Shown: positions 16,410 through 26,159, counted from the stretch's first letter. The stretch is 64,000 nt of DNA from an uncultured Flavobacteriaceae bacterium (GCA_947494715.1 CANLWG010000016.1:62001-126000); one strand, 5' to 3'. The notes: a model not told the origin generated them from the sequence alone. A program made the numbers and translations.

Positions 16410-17843
16410 TTAATTTTTGCCCCAAGATATGATATTTAATCCTAATTGGAAAGAAGCGTAATGGGTGTCCGCTACATTTCTGTAGGCCAAAAGATTATCG
16501 GCCATTAGATATAAATTTACAGGGCCTGCTTGTATACTTACCCCAAGTCCAATATTGGAATAGGAAAACTTATCTACGGTATATGTAGTTTTGGCGGTCA
16601 AAGTGTTCCCGAAACGTCTTAGATAAAAGGCCGTAAGTGCAGTCTGCGGCCCTCGGGGCCTATTGATCATATAGAGCTGCCCACCAAAACTATTTGTATA
16701 TCTGGAACGTGCACGGCTGCCTCCCGAAACCGTATAGTTGCAGTCACAATCTTCCCTGGATTCCAACTGTTCCCCAAAATCACGACGAATGGAGGCATAT
16801 AGTTTGGTAGGCCGAAAGGTGATATACCCTTTTGTGTCGTCCTCAAAAGGTACTAAAGCTTCTACTTCGTCAACCAAATCCTGCCAAAAATCCGCAGTGG
16901 GATCGACTAGGGCATCGGGAAGTATTACCTCAACTCCTTCCACTGTGGCTGCACCGTTCAATGTATATGTCTGGACATCATTGGTGTGGTAAATGAACCC
17001 CAAATCCAAAAGGCTTCCAGTGATTACTGTCTGTTCGTTAAGGTTATAGGTGAATCCTAAATCCAAACCTAATCCGAGGTTACCGCCAAAGAAACCACGT
17101 TTCATGATGGTACTGGCCAGATTCCCATTATCCTCGGCATCCTCCAATTCGGCGATACCGGATGTTCGCAACTTCATATCTGCATCAAGGGTACTGGCCA
17201 AAAGGTTGTTCTGGCCTTCTCTGGTCACAAAAAAACCCTTGTTCCTGGTTGAGTTAAAATCAAAAATGCTGGAATATATTTTTCCCCTTGCCCCAACAAT
17301 AAGTTGATTGTTCATTCTTTTGTTGATTCCAAAATGGAATACATTCACCATTTCGCCCCGAGTCTTTAAGTGGCTCAGATCAAACTCCTGGTTTAAACGA
17401 TCTGCATTCCCTTCGTAAGCCAGAATGGCATAATCCTTAAACCAATAACCAATCCCGTCTGCTTCGTTGTATATACCGAAAGAATAAAAATAGTTTGGAT
17501 TTCTTCCCCTGAATCCACCACTCAAAAGTTCTAATTGGAAGGTGCCACTGAGTTCATCCCTAATATTCATCCCATTAATGGCCCTATCCCTAACCTTATC
17601 GTTAATATCCAATCCATCATCAGCAAAAATGTCATTCACCGTAATTCCGCTTGACCCCCCATGCAACGATATTCCCGATAATGCCGGAATACCCGCAAAC
17701 CACTGAAAATCTGTCTTAACCCCGGGATTTACCATTAAAGACTGGGGAATATCGCTAAAGTCATAAAGCAGTTGCTTATTTTGAGCATGCGCATAGCAGC
17801 AAACCCAAAAAATGGTTGTAAAAAATAGGTTTTGGATTTTCAT
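16410..17843 (-). CDS. DUF5723 family outer-membrane beta-barrel protein
   Basis: A 477-aa exported protein (signal MKIQNLFFTTIFWVCCYAHAQ) whose opening YDFSDIPQSLMVNPGVKTD and GISLHGGSSGITVNDIF segments match DUF5723, an uncharacterised Bacteroidota family predicted to form a beta-barrel. Repeated amphipathic strands with aromatic ends continue to the C-terminus (LYLMADNLLAYR, QLGLNIIS). A double Cys pair (EDCDCNY) near residue 370 is unusual for a barrel. The start overlaps the stop of the upstream lipoprotein gene by ATGA, indicating translational coupling. The role is unknown; the pair could form one outer-membrane complex. Confidence 0.85.
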   Translation of the reverse strand: MKIQNLFFTTIFWVCCYAHAQNKQLLYDFSDIPQSLMVNPGVKTDFQWFAGIPALSGISLHGGSSGITVNDIFADDGLDINDKVRDRAINGMNIRDELSGTFQLELLSGGFRGRNPNYFYSFGIYNEADGIGYWFKDYAILAYEGNADRLNQEFDLSHLKTRGEMVNVFHFGINKRMNNQLIVGARGKIYSSIFDFNSTRNKGFFVTREGQNNLLASTLDADMKLRTSGIAELEDAEDNGNLASTIMKRGFFGGNLGLGLDLGFTYNLNEQTVITGSLLDLGFIYHTNDVQTYTLNGAATVEGVEVILPDALVDPTADFWQDLVDEVEALVPFEDDTKGYITFRPTKLYASIRRDFGEQLESREDCDCNYTVSGGSRARSRYTNSFGGQLYMINRPRGPQTALTAFYLRRFGNTLTAKTTYTVDKFSYSNIGLGVSIQAGPVNLYLMADNLLAYRNVADTHYASFQLGLNIISWGKN

Positions 17844-18388
17844 TTTATGCGAACCCTGAATTTTCCACTGGACTTTAAGGTTACCATAGGGTCCGGGAGC
17901 GTTGAGGTACTGGTAGAATCCCCCTGATTAGTTCCACTTAGCCGTATGCCGGAAGTATTTCTAATAATATCTATGCTACGACCTGCATTGCCATAGGCAA
18001 TCTCCCTACGTAAAACAGCGGTAGGGGCTGGGTCAATGGAAAAGGATTCCGTATCGAGGACATTGCCGGCCTCATCCAAAAACTCGAATACAACATCCAA
18101 TCGTTTGCTTGTAGTATTTTCCACTTCATAGGTGATTACTCCATCCAACACTCTTTCAGAGAAAATATCTTCGGCAAAGGCATCGAAATTGAAGTTTTGG
18201 GAATAAAAATTTGCTCCGTTAAATGCGTTGATTACATTTTCTGGGGTTTCAAGGTAAAAGATACTGGCTTCATAAGTAGGGGTAATATCCAAATCATCGT
18301 ATTGGTCAAAATCCTGTTTTTCCATACAGGATGAGAAGATTAAAACCGATAACAATCCTAATATAGCGTATGTCCGTAATTTCCCCAT
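17840..18388 (-). CDS. Lipoprotein of unknown function coupled to the DUF5723 gene
   Basis: The ATG at 18386-18388 gives 182 aa with a good lipoprotein signal (MGKLRTYAILGLLSVLIFSS, then Cys21). A TTG at 18427 in the same frame would spoil the signal and is less likely. The mature part begins with an acidic linker (QDFDQYDDLD) and then a beta-rich domain of about 140 residues with VVFEFLDEAGNVLD. No named family is evident. The gene is translationally coupled by a 4-base overlap to the DUF5723 barrel gene downstream and follows the nucleotidase gene by about 50 bases, so it belongs to the same operon. Confidence 0.8.
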   Translation of the reverse strand: MGKLRTYAILGLLSVLIFSSCMEKQDFDQYDDLDITPTYEASIFYLETPENVINAFNGANFYSQNFNFDAFAEDIFSERVLDGVITYEVENTTSKRLDVVFEFLDEAGNVLDTESFSIDPAPTAVLRREIAYGNAGRSIDIIRNTSGIRLSGTNQGDSTSTSTLPDPMVTLKSSGKFRVRIK

Positions 18389-18438
18389 TCTTGCCAAACC
18401 TAAGCCTCCAAACACAAGGCATATCAACTTATATAACT

Positions 18439-19128
18439 CTATAAAAAGGATTTTATTTCACGTAAATCGTGAATCATTTCGCAAAATTCGTGCTGTGGAT
18501 CATTATGGACGTTAAAGTGCAAGGTATGGAGTCCAACGGCCTTGGCACCAAGGATATCCGCCTCCAGACTATCGCCTATCATAAGTGCTTTTTGTGGTAA
18601 TACATTTGCCTTCTGAAGAGCCAATTGAAAAATTATGGGATTTGGTTTCTTTACCCCTGCCATTTCAGAATTAATAATATGGGCGAAGTAATCGCATATA
18701 TTGGCATTTCTCAATTTTTTTTCCTGTATTTCTTGAAAACCATTGGTAATGATATGAAGGTTATACTTTGGTCTTAAATATTCCAAAATCTCAATGGTAT
18801 TGGGAAAAAGATGGTTGTATTCGGATAAATGCAAAATGTACTCTTCGGAAAGTAGGTTTATGGTTTCATCATGCACGGGGTATTTTAATGCATCGAAAAC
18901 CGTCTTCAGTCGTTGATGGCGAAGCTCCGATTTGGTAATTCTCTCTTCTCGATACAATTTCCAAAAAGCCAAATTAGTAGGTATGTAGATTTCTAAAAAA
19001 TCTGGAAGCTCTATATCAATATTATTTCCTGTCAGTATTTTTTTGAAGGTTAAGGCAGAATTCTTTTCGAAATCCCAAAGGGTATGATCCAGATCGAAGA
19101 AAATGTCGGTTACGATATTCTTAAACAT
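18439..19128 (-). CDS. YjjG-type HAD pyrimidine 5'-nucleotidase
   Basis: A haloacid-dehalogenase-family phosphatase of 229 aa, closest to the YjjG/TIGR02254 group that removes phosphate from (non-canonical) pyrimidine nucleotides. Motif I is FFDLDHTLWDF with the nucleophile D12 and D14. Motif II is HIITNGFQEIQ, motif III the Lys in VKKPNPIIF, and motif IV MIGDSLEADILGA. The alpha-helical cap between motifs I and II is of the C1 type. Its ATG overlaps the end of the upstream deacetylase-like gene by 8 bases, so the two are co-transcribed. The substrate is inferred from family only. Confidence 0.88.
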   Translation of the reverse strand: MFKNIVTDIFFDLDHTLWDFEKNSALTFKKILTGNNIDIELPDFLEIYIPTNLAFWKLYREERITKSELRHQRLKTVFDALKYPVHDETINLLSEEYILHLSEYNHLFPNTIEILEYLRPKYNLHIITNGFQEIQEKKLRNANICDYFAHIINSEMAGVKKPNPIIFQLALQKANVLPQKALMIGDSLEADILGAKAVGLHTLHFNVHNDPQHEFCEMIHDLREIKSFL

Positions 19129-20416
19129 GATATTTTTTTAATGTATCGCCATATACACGTTTCCAGTCCACATCATGATCTTCTCCCAGCAGCTCATTAG
19201 AGAAAACAGTAATAAAATGCCCTTTCACTTTTTTTACCAGATAATGCAGCATTCCTATTTTTTCCAATATTTCAGCTTTGTTTTTGTAGTTTACAAAAGC
19301 GTAATCATGTATGGCAAAAGGATAAAGTCGTACGGGCTGTTGTATTTCTAAATTAACGTCATAAAAATAAAAAGGAGTACAGGTTCCGGCCCTAAAACCA
19401 ATCTCATGGGTATAGCCCATAGTATAGTCATCTGTAAATTCAGCCTCCGCTAAATTCCTATACGTGTTGGGAACATCCACCCTATTGTAGCGCATTCTGG
19501 TACAATTTACAGGTCTGTTGATAACATCTTCCAGACGCCTTTTTTCCGTTTTCAATAGGTTGGTATCGTTAAAGGAACTATAGGAAGCAGCCAGTGAAAC
19601 CTTGCTATAGTCCGCAATGGATTTTATTAAAGCTCGGAACCTATTGTTATTTGGGGATACATTTTTATCATAGGTGGAGTAGGAAGCAAACTGAAAAAAG
19701 AAGATACTATTTATACTATATTTTTTGTGTGTTTCTACTAAAAATCCAAAGTTGTTATAGGGATCTTTAGAGGGTTTGAACCAAACTGTTACACGCTGAA
19801 AAACCCTTTTTAACCTGAGCTGTCCCAAATCCATGAAAAATCCCGCCAAACTTCGTACAAAACCTCTATGGGCAAAGCAATGCGAAGTAGTAATGTCCAA
19901 AAGAGAGGTATACGTGTATGACCTTCGCTTACTTTGGATATCCGGAAACCGGTCTAAAAGACCATCCAATAATTTAAAGGCCCATAAATCCACTACAGGC
20001 TGTCGTAAAAAATTATGGCGATAGGCAATACTGTCCTTGGGTGAGAATCGTCCGTGAATGTCCTTAACATGGGGAAGATATTCCTCATAACGACTAAGGA
20101 GATAAAAACTGGCCGAAAAAATATCGAAAGGAATATTACTGCGCTCCCCGGTAGAAAAAAAACAGGGAATACCATCCCAATCCCCAACGGTAATCTCAAA
20201 ATCATTAATGCCCTGCTCAAATAATAGGTCATTGCTCCGAACAAAAAATTCGTTTTGCAAGGCCTGTTTGGTATAGGTGATCTTTGGTCCGGTATGTTTA
20301 ATGAAATCCTCTACCTTGGTGGTAAACAAAACTTCAATTCCCAAAATACGCGTAAAAACGTGCTTCATAATATAGCTGAAGCGTGACGTGATTTTATGCG
20401 TATAGATTAATAACAT
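19121..20416 (-). CDS. Polysaccharide deacetylase-like protein, probably catalytically dead
   Basis: The overall sequence belongs to a flavobacterial family of about 430 aa annotated as polysaccharide deacetylase, recognisable by NIPFDIFSASFYLLSRYEEY, SIADYSKVSLAASY, TYRNLAEAEFTDDYTMGY and IGFRAGTCTPF. From memory of relatives, the metal-binding DxD and His (as in HPSY) sit where this protein has D174-I-T and A276-A-S-Y, and a further His-containing QHF is here MRY. These changes suggest loss of metal binding, hence a pseudoenzyme or altered chemistry. There is no signal peptide. It heads a run with the nucleotidase, lipoprotein and DUF5723 genes. The comparison is from memory and needs an alignment. 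Confidence 0.75.
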   Translation of the reverse strand: MLLIYTHKITSRFSYIMKHVFTRILGIEVLFTTKVEDFIKHTGPKITYTKQALQNEFFVRSNDLLFEQGINDFEITVGDWDGIPCFFSTGERSNIPFDIFSASFYLLSRYEEYLPHVKDIHGRFSPKDSIAYRHNFLRQPVVDLWAFKLLDGLLDRFPDIQSKRRSYTYTSLLDITTSHCFAHRGFVRSLAGFFMDLGQLRLKRVFQRVTVWFKPSKDPYNNFGFLVETHKKYSINSIFFFQFASYSTYDKNVSPNNNRFRALIKSIADYSKVSLAASYSSFNDTNLLKTEKRRLEDVINRPVNCTRMRYNRVDVPNTYRNLAEAEFTDDYTMGYTHEIGFRAGTCTPFYFYDVNLEIQQPVRLYPFAIHDYAFVNYKNKAEILEKIGMLHYLVKKVKGHFITVFSNELLGEDHDVDWKRVYGDTLKKYHV

Positions 20417-20522
20417 GCTCTTTAAAATTTCAATGCGGAAAGTTGTAGGTTTTCATTCTTATTTCATTCTGTGATTCCCATTTAAATTTGGAGTCCCGAA
20501 CCTAAGAAACCTGAAACAACCG

Positions 20523-21221
20523 CTACAGTATTTTTTCATCGGCAAAACTTAAGTAATCTTTCAGGACAATAATCAAATGATCCAGTACCTTTATATCAAG
20601 GGCTCCGGCTGCCAATTGCAATTTTTGTGTAATCTCCTGATCTGCCCTGCTCGCTTTTAAGTTTCCCGATGGATGATTGTGGGCCAATATTAAGGCTACG
20701 GCACCCAATTCCAAGGCTTGTTTCATCACCAAACGCACATCGACCAATGTACCTGTAATACCCCCCTTACTTAATTGGGCTATATGCAAGACCTTATTTG
20801 CATTGTTTAGGTATAGAATCCAAAACTCTTCATGTTCCAGTTCTCCCATTCTGGGGTGGAGCAGTTCAAAAGCATCTCTACTACTTCCAATTTTTGAAAT
20901 CTTGAGGGCCTGCTCCCCTCTTCGCCGCCTCCCGATTTCTAGGGCCGCAGCTATGGTGACCGCTTTAGCCTTGCCAATACCTTTGAATTGCATCAATTGT
21001 TTTGTGGATAGTTTTCCAAGCTCGTTTAGGTTATTGCCAACAGATGCCAATATACGCTTGGAAAGCTCTACTGCACTTTCATTTTTGCTCCCTGAGCCAA
21101 TAAGTATGGCGACCAACTCCGCATCGGATAATGCCAACCTACCTTTTTGCACCAGTTTTTCCCGTGGTTTGTCATCATCGGCCCAATGTTTTATGGAAAA
21201 AGTGGTTGGTTTTTGTTGCAT
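20523..21221 (-). CDS. radC: RadC family JAB-domain protein
   Basis: A 232-aa RadC homologue. The N-terminal helix-hairpin-helix part (LMQFKGIGKAKAVTIAAALEIG, about 85-107) is followed by a JAB1/MPN metalloprotease-like domain with the metal site HNHPSG and downstream Asp (ASRADQEIT). Once called a DNA repair protein, RadC has no settled biochemical role, and its JAB site suggests a hydrolase. Both domains are intact and length is normal. It stands alone on the minus strand upstream of the deacetylase-like gene. Confidence 0.94.
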   Translation of the reverse strand: MQQKPTTFSIKHWADDDKPREKLVQKGRLALSDAELVAILIGSGSKNESAVELSKRILASVGNNLNELGKLSTKQLMQFKGIGKAKAVTIAAALEIGRRRRGEQALKISKIGSSRDAFELLHPRMGELEHEEFWILYLNNANKVLHIAQLSKGGITGTLVDVRLVMKQALELGAVALILAHNHPSGNLKASRADQEITQKLQLAAGALDIKVLDHLIIVLKDYLSFADEKIL

Positions 21222-21403
21222 TTGCTAAAGATAATGAACTAAAATTTTTATCCTTGATATCCAATACGAAATCAATAGAAAAAATTCGCTGTGACAACAA
21301 AAAAAGGAATCTTGGGGAGAAGCAAAGACGAAGCATACTTTTTAAGCACCAGAATCAATTGGAGCCCTTCAGCAATTGGAAGTAATATTCGGTAGTGGTT
21401 GGG

Positions 21404-21592
21404 TTAAAAAGGGTCATCATCGGATGGGAGATTACGTTGTTCCAAATGATTCCTAGTATCATATAGCGTCCTATCCTCTTCCATAATAGCGTTGGACATA
21501 CCCAACATAATGGCTATTAATACTATGGAAGCCTTACGTCTAAGTATTCCAAAAAAACGATGTATTAAAGCGTATGTTTTTATGCCGAACAT
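21404..21592 (-). CDS. Small membrane protein of unknown function
   Basis: A 62-aa product with a basic N-terminus (HRFFGILRRK), one membrane helix (ASIVLIAIMLGMSNAIM) and an acidic C-terminus (EEDRTLYDTRNHLEQ to SDDDPF). The charge layout and the ATG at 21590-21592 support a real gene, and I recall similar small proteins in flavobacteria, though no function is known. It sits alone between mpl and radC, on the same strand as both. The pattern suggests an N-in topology with an exposed acidic tail. Confidence 0.55.
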   Translation of the reverse strand: MFGIKTYALIHRFFGILRRKASIVLIAIMLGMSNAIMEEDRTLYDTRNHLEQRNLPSDDDPF

Positions 21593-21660
21593 ACTTCCAA
21601 TAGGTCAAAATATGTTCCAACATAGGGCAACATGACAAATCTTCCGTTCAAGACCAAAAA

Positions 21661-23019
21661 TTATTTGGAAACTTTTTGTCGAACTTCTTCCAAATCCAAT
21701 CCCCCATAGTTTCCGGAGCTCATCAGTAACAATAAAGAATTTTCAAAATTTTGATCAAAAATAAAATCATGAAATTGGGATGCTTGTGTAAAAATCTTCA
21801 AATCATCTCGTTGAAAGGCCTCAATAACCTGATCGGGTGTCACCTCTTTTAATCGTTTAATTTTTACGGACTCCGGCAGATAAAAGACAAGGGCTACATC
21901 TGCAGCATCCAAAGCCCCTTTATACCCTTTCAAAAATTCAGCATTAAAACTGCTATAGGTATGCAGCTCCAAACAGGCAATCAATTGCCGATCTGGGTAT
22001 TGTTCTTTTACCGCCCTAGTGGTTGCGGACACCTTGCTGGGAGAGTGGGCAAAATCCTTATAGACCACACTGGACGTACCCTCGGCTATTTTTTCCAATC
22101 GTTTTGAAGCCCCTTTGAAGGTGGCTATGGCTTCGTAAAAATCATCCTCATCGACACCCATATTTTGGCAAATCCATTTGGCTCCGGCCAAATTGCTGAG
22201 ATTGTGTTTTCCAAAGACTTCTATAGGCATGGCTCCCTCAGGGGTCTCCAACAGGGTCTGACCATCCTCCACAGAATACTCGGGAGTGTGGTAGGGTAAT
22301 TTTCGAATGGAATTCTCGGATGTCTCCACTACTTCTTTAACTTCGCTATCTTCTGCATTATAGGTTATGCTTCCTCCCTTTACGATACTGTCCACAAAAA
22401 TCCGAAACTGCTCCACATAATTCTCAAAGGTGGGAAATACATTAATGTGATCCCAGGCAATGCCGCTCAACAAAGCGATATTGGGTTTATATAAATGGAA
22501 TTTAGGTCGCCTATCGATGGGTGAGGATAAGTATTCATCCCCTTCCAAAACTATGAAATCGTTGTCCTCCGTTAAATGGACCATACGCTCAAACCCCTCC
22601 AATTGAGCTCCCACCATATAATCAACTTCTTTATCGTGATAATTCAGCACATGTAAGATCATTGAAGTAATGGTGGTCTTTCCATGACTACCGCCTATGA
22701 CTACACGGGTCTTATTTTTAGACTGTTCGTACAAGAATTCCGGATAGGAATAAATCTGTATTCCTAGTTCCTGGGCACGTAACAATTCGGGATTATCAGG
22801 TTTGGCATGCATGCCCAAGATAACGGCATCCAAATTAGCAGTTACTTTTTCGGGAAACCACCCAAATTCGTCAGGTAGCAAACCCTTTTCGGCCAACCGA
22901 CTTTTAGAGGGTTCAAAAATAACATCATCGCTTCCGGTAACGTTATATCCCTTATGGTGAAGGGCCAAGGCTAAATTGTGCATGGCACTGCCTCCTATGG
23001 CAATAAAATGGATATTCAT
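21661..23019 (-). CDS. mpl: Mpl-like UDP-N-acetylmuramate:tripeptide ligase
   Basis: A Mur-ligase-family enzyme that joins UDP-MurNAc to the L-Ala-gamma-D-Glu-meso-DAP tripeptide recovered during peptidoglycan recycling. The start at 23019 (MNIHFIAIGGSAMHNLAL) is preferred because it opens directly with the Rossmann glycine motif. It gives 452 aa. The central domain has the P-loop GGSHGKTTITSMILHVL, and the C-terminal domain has YKDFAHSPSKVSATTRAVKEQYP, where Mpl has DDFAHHP. No other recycling gene is adjacent. A TATCTTTG box lies about 20 bases upstream. Confidence 0.9.
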   Translation of the reverse strand: MNIHFIAIGGSAMHNLALALHHKGYNVTGSDDVIFEPSKSRLAEKGLLPDEFGWFPEKVTANLDAVILGMHAKPDNPELLRAQELGIQIYSYPEFLYEQSKNKTRVVIGGSHGKTTITSMILHVLNYHDKEVDYMVGAQLEGFERMVHLTEDNDFIVLEGDEYLSSPIDRRPKFHLYKPNIALLSGIAWDHINVFPTFENYVEQFRIFVDSIVKGGSITYNAEDSEVKEVVETSENSIRKLPYHTPEYSVEDGQTLLETPEGAMPIEVFGKHNLSNLAGAKWICQNMGVDEDDFYEAIATFKGASKRLEKIAEGTSSVVYKDFAHSPSKVSATTRAVKEQYPDRQLIACLELHTYSSFNAEFLKGYKGALDAADVALVFYLPESVKIKRLKEVTPDQVIEAFQRDDLKIFTQASQFHDFIFDQNFENSLLLLMSSGNYGGLDLEEVRQKVSK

Positions 23020-23037
23020 AAAGAACAAAATATTATT

Positions 23038-23045
23038 CAAAGATA
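23038..23045 (-). promoter_or_regulatory. mpl: -7 box candidate for mpl
   Basis: TATCTTTG on the minus strand is a full match to TAnnTTTG and lies 19 bases upstream of the chosen mpl ATG, giving a short leader. No TTTG is present at the expected -33 distance. It supports the shorter start, because the in-frame upstream codon at 23040 would overlap the box. Confidence 0.35.
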
Positions 23046-23229
23046 GCGATTGCCATTAAAAGGTATTAAGCCGAAAAAGTGAATTTTATTCATCAAAACA
23101 TCCGTTGAAAGGCGAAAAAAATCGATAAAATGCAAGATGAATAATCTACTTTTTTAACAGTTTTAGTAAGATTCACCCTTCATTATTCCATATTCACAAC
23201 ATTCTTTTCCTTAACCTGTCTATCGCAAA

Positions 23230-23237
23230 TACATTTG
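23230..23237 (+). promoter_or_regulatory. -7 box candidate for the T9SS cargo operon
   Basis: TACATTTG matches TAnnTTTG and lies 41 bases upstream of the cargo ATG. The region where a -33 TTTG is expected (about 23207-23210) reads TTCC, so only half the consensus is met. Confidence 0.38.
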
Positions 23238-23278
23238 AAAGACCAGCGTAAACGTTCAAAGCTGTCAAAGAAACTGAA

Positions 23279-26146
23279 ATGACCGACCACAATTTACCTA
23301 AGACCATTTTTTTTTGGGCCATAGGTCTTTTTTTATTGGGCTTTAGCCAAAATATAAATGCACAATGTGCTGGTAGTGACAATACAGTAACCGTCTGTGA
23401 GAAAGATACAGATGTTGCCACACAGAATTATACGCTTTTCGATAAACTAAATGGAACCCCTACACCAGGGGGTAGTTGGTCTACCAATGATCCTGCCAAT
23501 TTTTTCGCGTTAGATCGCACCAACGGAATTGTGAACCTTTGGGAAGTCAAAAACTCAGGAGTCCACCAGTTTACCTACACCAATAACCTGTGTGGTGAAT
23601 CCGCCATTGTGTCCATAAATCTCGGTGGGTATCCAGGAGAAGATAACATAGATGGGAGCGCTGATGCGTGCGGAGATGATCCCGCTGTTAACCTACATAG
23701 CTATATTGGGGACGAGACCGAAGGGAAATTTCAGGATTTTAATGGAACTTGGGCCGCAATTACCCCAGAAGCCATACCCCATTTGAATGAAAACTTTTTT
23801 GACGCCGATGCGGCAGGACCCGGTATTTACGAATTTACGCATACAGTGCCCGTAGTGGATACTTGTCCCAGCCGTCAAGTGAGATTACTATTGGAAGTAC
23901 AAAGGCCTGCAAATTCCGGTATCGGTTCAAATTTAGTGGTGTGTACAACCGATGATTTATCAGGTCTCACCAATTACGATCTAGATGTCCTATTGCTTGG
24001 TGAGGACAGTAATGGCACTTGGTCCGAAGGACCCTTAACCAATGAGTTGGAAGATCTTACCGATCACATCATAAATGTAGAAGCCATACGGGATGCGAAT
24101 AGTTCGGGTACATTTACGTTTAGGTATACCGTATTTCCTTCACATGCGGTCTGCACGGTAAACACCACCGCTGTGGACATAGTAATCCTTCCGGTTTTAC
24201 AAGGCACTATGGCCACTGTCAACTATTGCGAAGGGCCTTCGGAGTATACCATTGAAATAACGGACTACGATACTGCTTTAATAGCAAGCGGGACCTATAC
24301 GGCAACCTATTCCCTAGTATCCGCTAGTGGTACGGAAACGGATTCTGCATCATTAACCCTAAACAATGATGGAACAGGAGCCTTCCAAATTGATGGCAAT
24401 CCCATAAACCTGAACGAACCCACAACCCTGATCATTACCTCCTTAGGCACAAACGTGTGTTCTGATATACAGGTCCCTCCCATTTCGTTTATTGTGACCA
24501 ATCCAACTGCCAACGCAATGGATAGTTGTGAAGGGGAAGATTCTTCCGTAGACTTAATGAATATTTTTGATTCTTCATCAGACAATGCCAATGGTAATTA
24601 CGATATTACGTATACCCTCACCGCGCCTAGCAGTGCGACTACTAATTTTACTTTGAACAATATTGCCTTTAGTTCAGGAAATGCTACTTTCTCCATACCC
24701 GCCGCCCAAATCACCGAAACCGGGGAATATGAAATAAGCCTGGATGTAGCGAGTGGATTTCCTTTAGATTGCCAAATAACGGATACATTCATCGTAACCC
24801 CTACTCCACCATCCATAGATTTGGGCCTTCTTGTGGACAATTCTTGTGATGCGACCAGAATTGATGTAACAGTAGATGCACCAGCCCTATCCGATGGTTC
24901 ATATACCATCACTTATGACGTAACCCAAGTGAGTACGGGTCAGGTGGCCATTACCAATACCATAAACTTTGCAGGCGGCACAGCTTCCTATGAACTGGAT
25001 GTGACTTCTCTTGAGCAGGGAAACTACAACGCCAGCGTACGAAGCACCCAGGACGATACAACACCATGTAGGTTAGTATTCGATTTTGAGCTGAATGAAA
25101 ACTTTGCTATAGAGGGTATACCGGCTATCCCTACAGCACAAGCACAACAAAGTTTATGTTTGAGTGCCTTCACACCGGATTTACCTACTTTGGAAGACAT
25201 TGAAGTATCCGCTACGGGTGACATTTTGTTCTATGCTACCGAAACCGATATGGATATATTGCCATTGGATACCGAGTTGACCAACGGTGAGGATTACTTT
25301 ATTTCGAACATCGATCCGATGAACAATTGTGAGGGTTCCGATAGAATACAGGTAACTGTTACTCTGATAGACCCCACGGTACCAACTGCATCGGACTCCA
25401 ATCCTCTCTTTTGTGCATCCGATAATCCCACAGTGGGTAATTTGGACGCGGTCATCTTAAATGCGTCTTCCGTAGTTTGGTTTGATGCGGCGTCCGGAGG
25501 TAATGCCCTTGAAAATTCAGTAGCGCTAGTAGATGGCCAGAGCTATTATGCGGCAACCGAAGGGGATGACCAATGTTTAAGTACGGAACGTTTGGAAATT
25601 GTACCTACAGTATTCGGTCTTGAACCCGCATCCCTAGAATTTACCAATCTCGCACTATGCGGCCTGGACGATCCTAAGGTCGCTGATTTAAGGAGTATTG
25701 AAAGTAACAACCAGTTTGAGGTGCTCTGGTACGCTAGTCCGGAAAATGAAAATCCATTGGCCAATGATATGCTTCTGATCGAGAACATGACCTACTATGC
25801 CGAAAGTTTTGATCCTGATACCGGCTGTATAAATCCCGATCGGATTGCCGTAACGGTTGAATTGAGCAATTGTGATCCTGAGGATTACGGATTTTTTATC
25901 CCTGATGGATTCTCGCCCAATAACGATGGTAGGAACGACACTTTCTTTATACCCGATATAGAAGTAATATTTCCGGATTTTACTTTGGAAATCCTAAACA
26001 GGTACGGGTCAACATTATTTAAGGGAGATAGAAACAATCCGTCATGGGATGGGGACAAAGCTCCCAACGGTGTGTATTTCTATGTCATCGATTACAATAA
26101 ACAAGGACATGACGCCAAGCAGGGACGACTATACCTTAATCGCTAG
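23279..26146 (+). CDS. T9SS type B secreted protein with gliding-motility C-terminal domain
   Basis: A 955-aa surface protein. The signal peptide runs to about residue 30 (FLLGFSQNINAQ). The body consists of immunoglobulin-like or PKD-like beta repeats, each with a Cys pair and phrases such as DGSYTITYDVTQ and NGNYDITYTLT, followed by repeated FCASDNP/LCGLDDP modules with YYA segments. The last 90 residues form a type B C-terminal domain (GFFIPDGFSPNNDGRNDTFF, then ILNRYGSTLFKGD and NGVYFYVIDY), the signal for export by the type IX secretion system. The next gene, 13 bases on, is a PorP/SprF protein, the usual partner of type B cargo. Probably an adhesin; its ligand is unknown. Confidence 0.9.
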   Translation: MTDHNLPKTIFFWAIGLFLLGFSQNINAQCAGSDNTVTVCEKDTDVATQNYTLFDKLNGTPTPGGSWSTNDPANFFALDRTNGIVNLWEVKNSGVHQFTYTNNLCGESAIVSINLGGYPGEDNIDGSADACGDDPAVNLHSYIGDETEGKFQDFNGTWAAITPEAIPHLNENFFDADAAGPGIYEFTHTVPVVDTCPSRQVRLLLEVQRPANSGIGSNLVVCTTDDLSGLTNYDLDVLLLGEDSNGTWSEGPLTNELEDLTDHIINVEAIRDANSSGTFTFRYTVFPSHAVCTVNTTAVDIVILPVLQGTMATVNYCEGPSEYTIEITDYDTALIASGTYTATYSLVSASGTETDSASLTLNNDGTGAFQIDGNPINLNEPTTLIITSLGTNVCSDIQVPPISFIVTNPTANAMDSCEGEDSSVDLMNIFDSSSDNANGNYDITYTLTAPSSATTNFTLNNIAFSSGNATFSIPAAQITETGEYEISLDVASGFPLDCQITDTFIVTPTPPSIDLGLLVDNSCDATRIDVTVDAPALSDGSYTITYDVTQVSTGQVAITNTINFAGGTASYELDVTSLEQGNYNASVRSTQDDTTPCRLVFDFELNENFAIEGIPAIPTAQAQQSLCLSAFTPDLPTLEDIEVSATGDILFYATETDMDILPLDTELTNGEDYFISNIDPMNNCEGSDRIQVTVTLIDPTVPTASDSNPLFCASDNPTVGNLDAVILNASSVVWFDAASGGNALENSVALVDGQSYYAATEGDDQCLSTERLEIVPTVFGLEPASLEFTNLALCGLDDPKVADLRSIESNNQFEVLWYASPENENPLANDMLLIENMTYYAESFDPDTGCINPDRIAVTVELSNCDPEDYGFFIPDGFSPNNDGRNDTFFIPDIEVIFPDFTLEILNRYGSTLFKGDRNNPSWDGDKAPNGVYFYVIDYNKQGHDAKQGRLYLNR

Positions 26147-26159
26147 ACCAGATAGCAAC

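Noticed and set aside
20677-21228. 183-aa plus-strand frame opposite radC
   Set aside because: RadC with its JAB motif is certain on the minus strand.
26049-26159. Longer start for the PorP/SprF gene
   Set aside because: It would overlap the cargo C-terminal domain and hide the signal peptide that begins at 26160.
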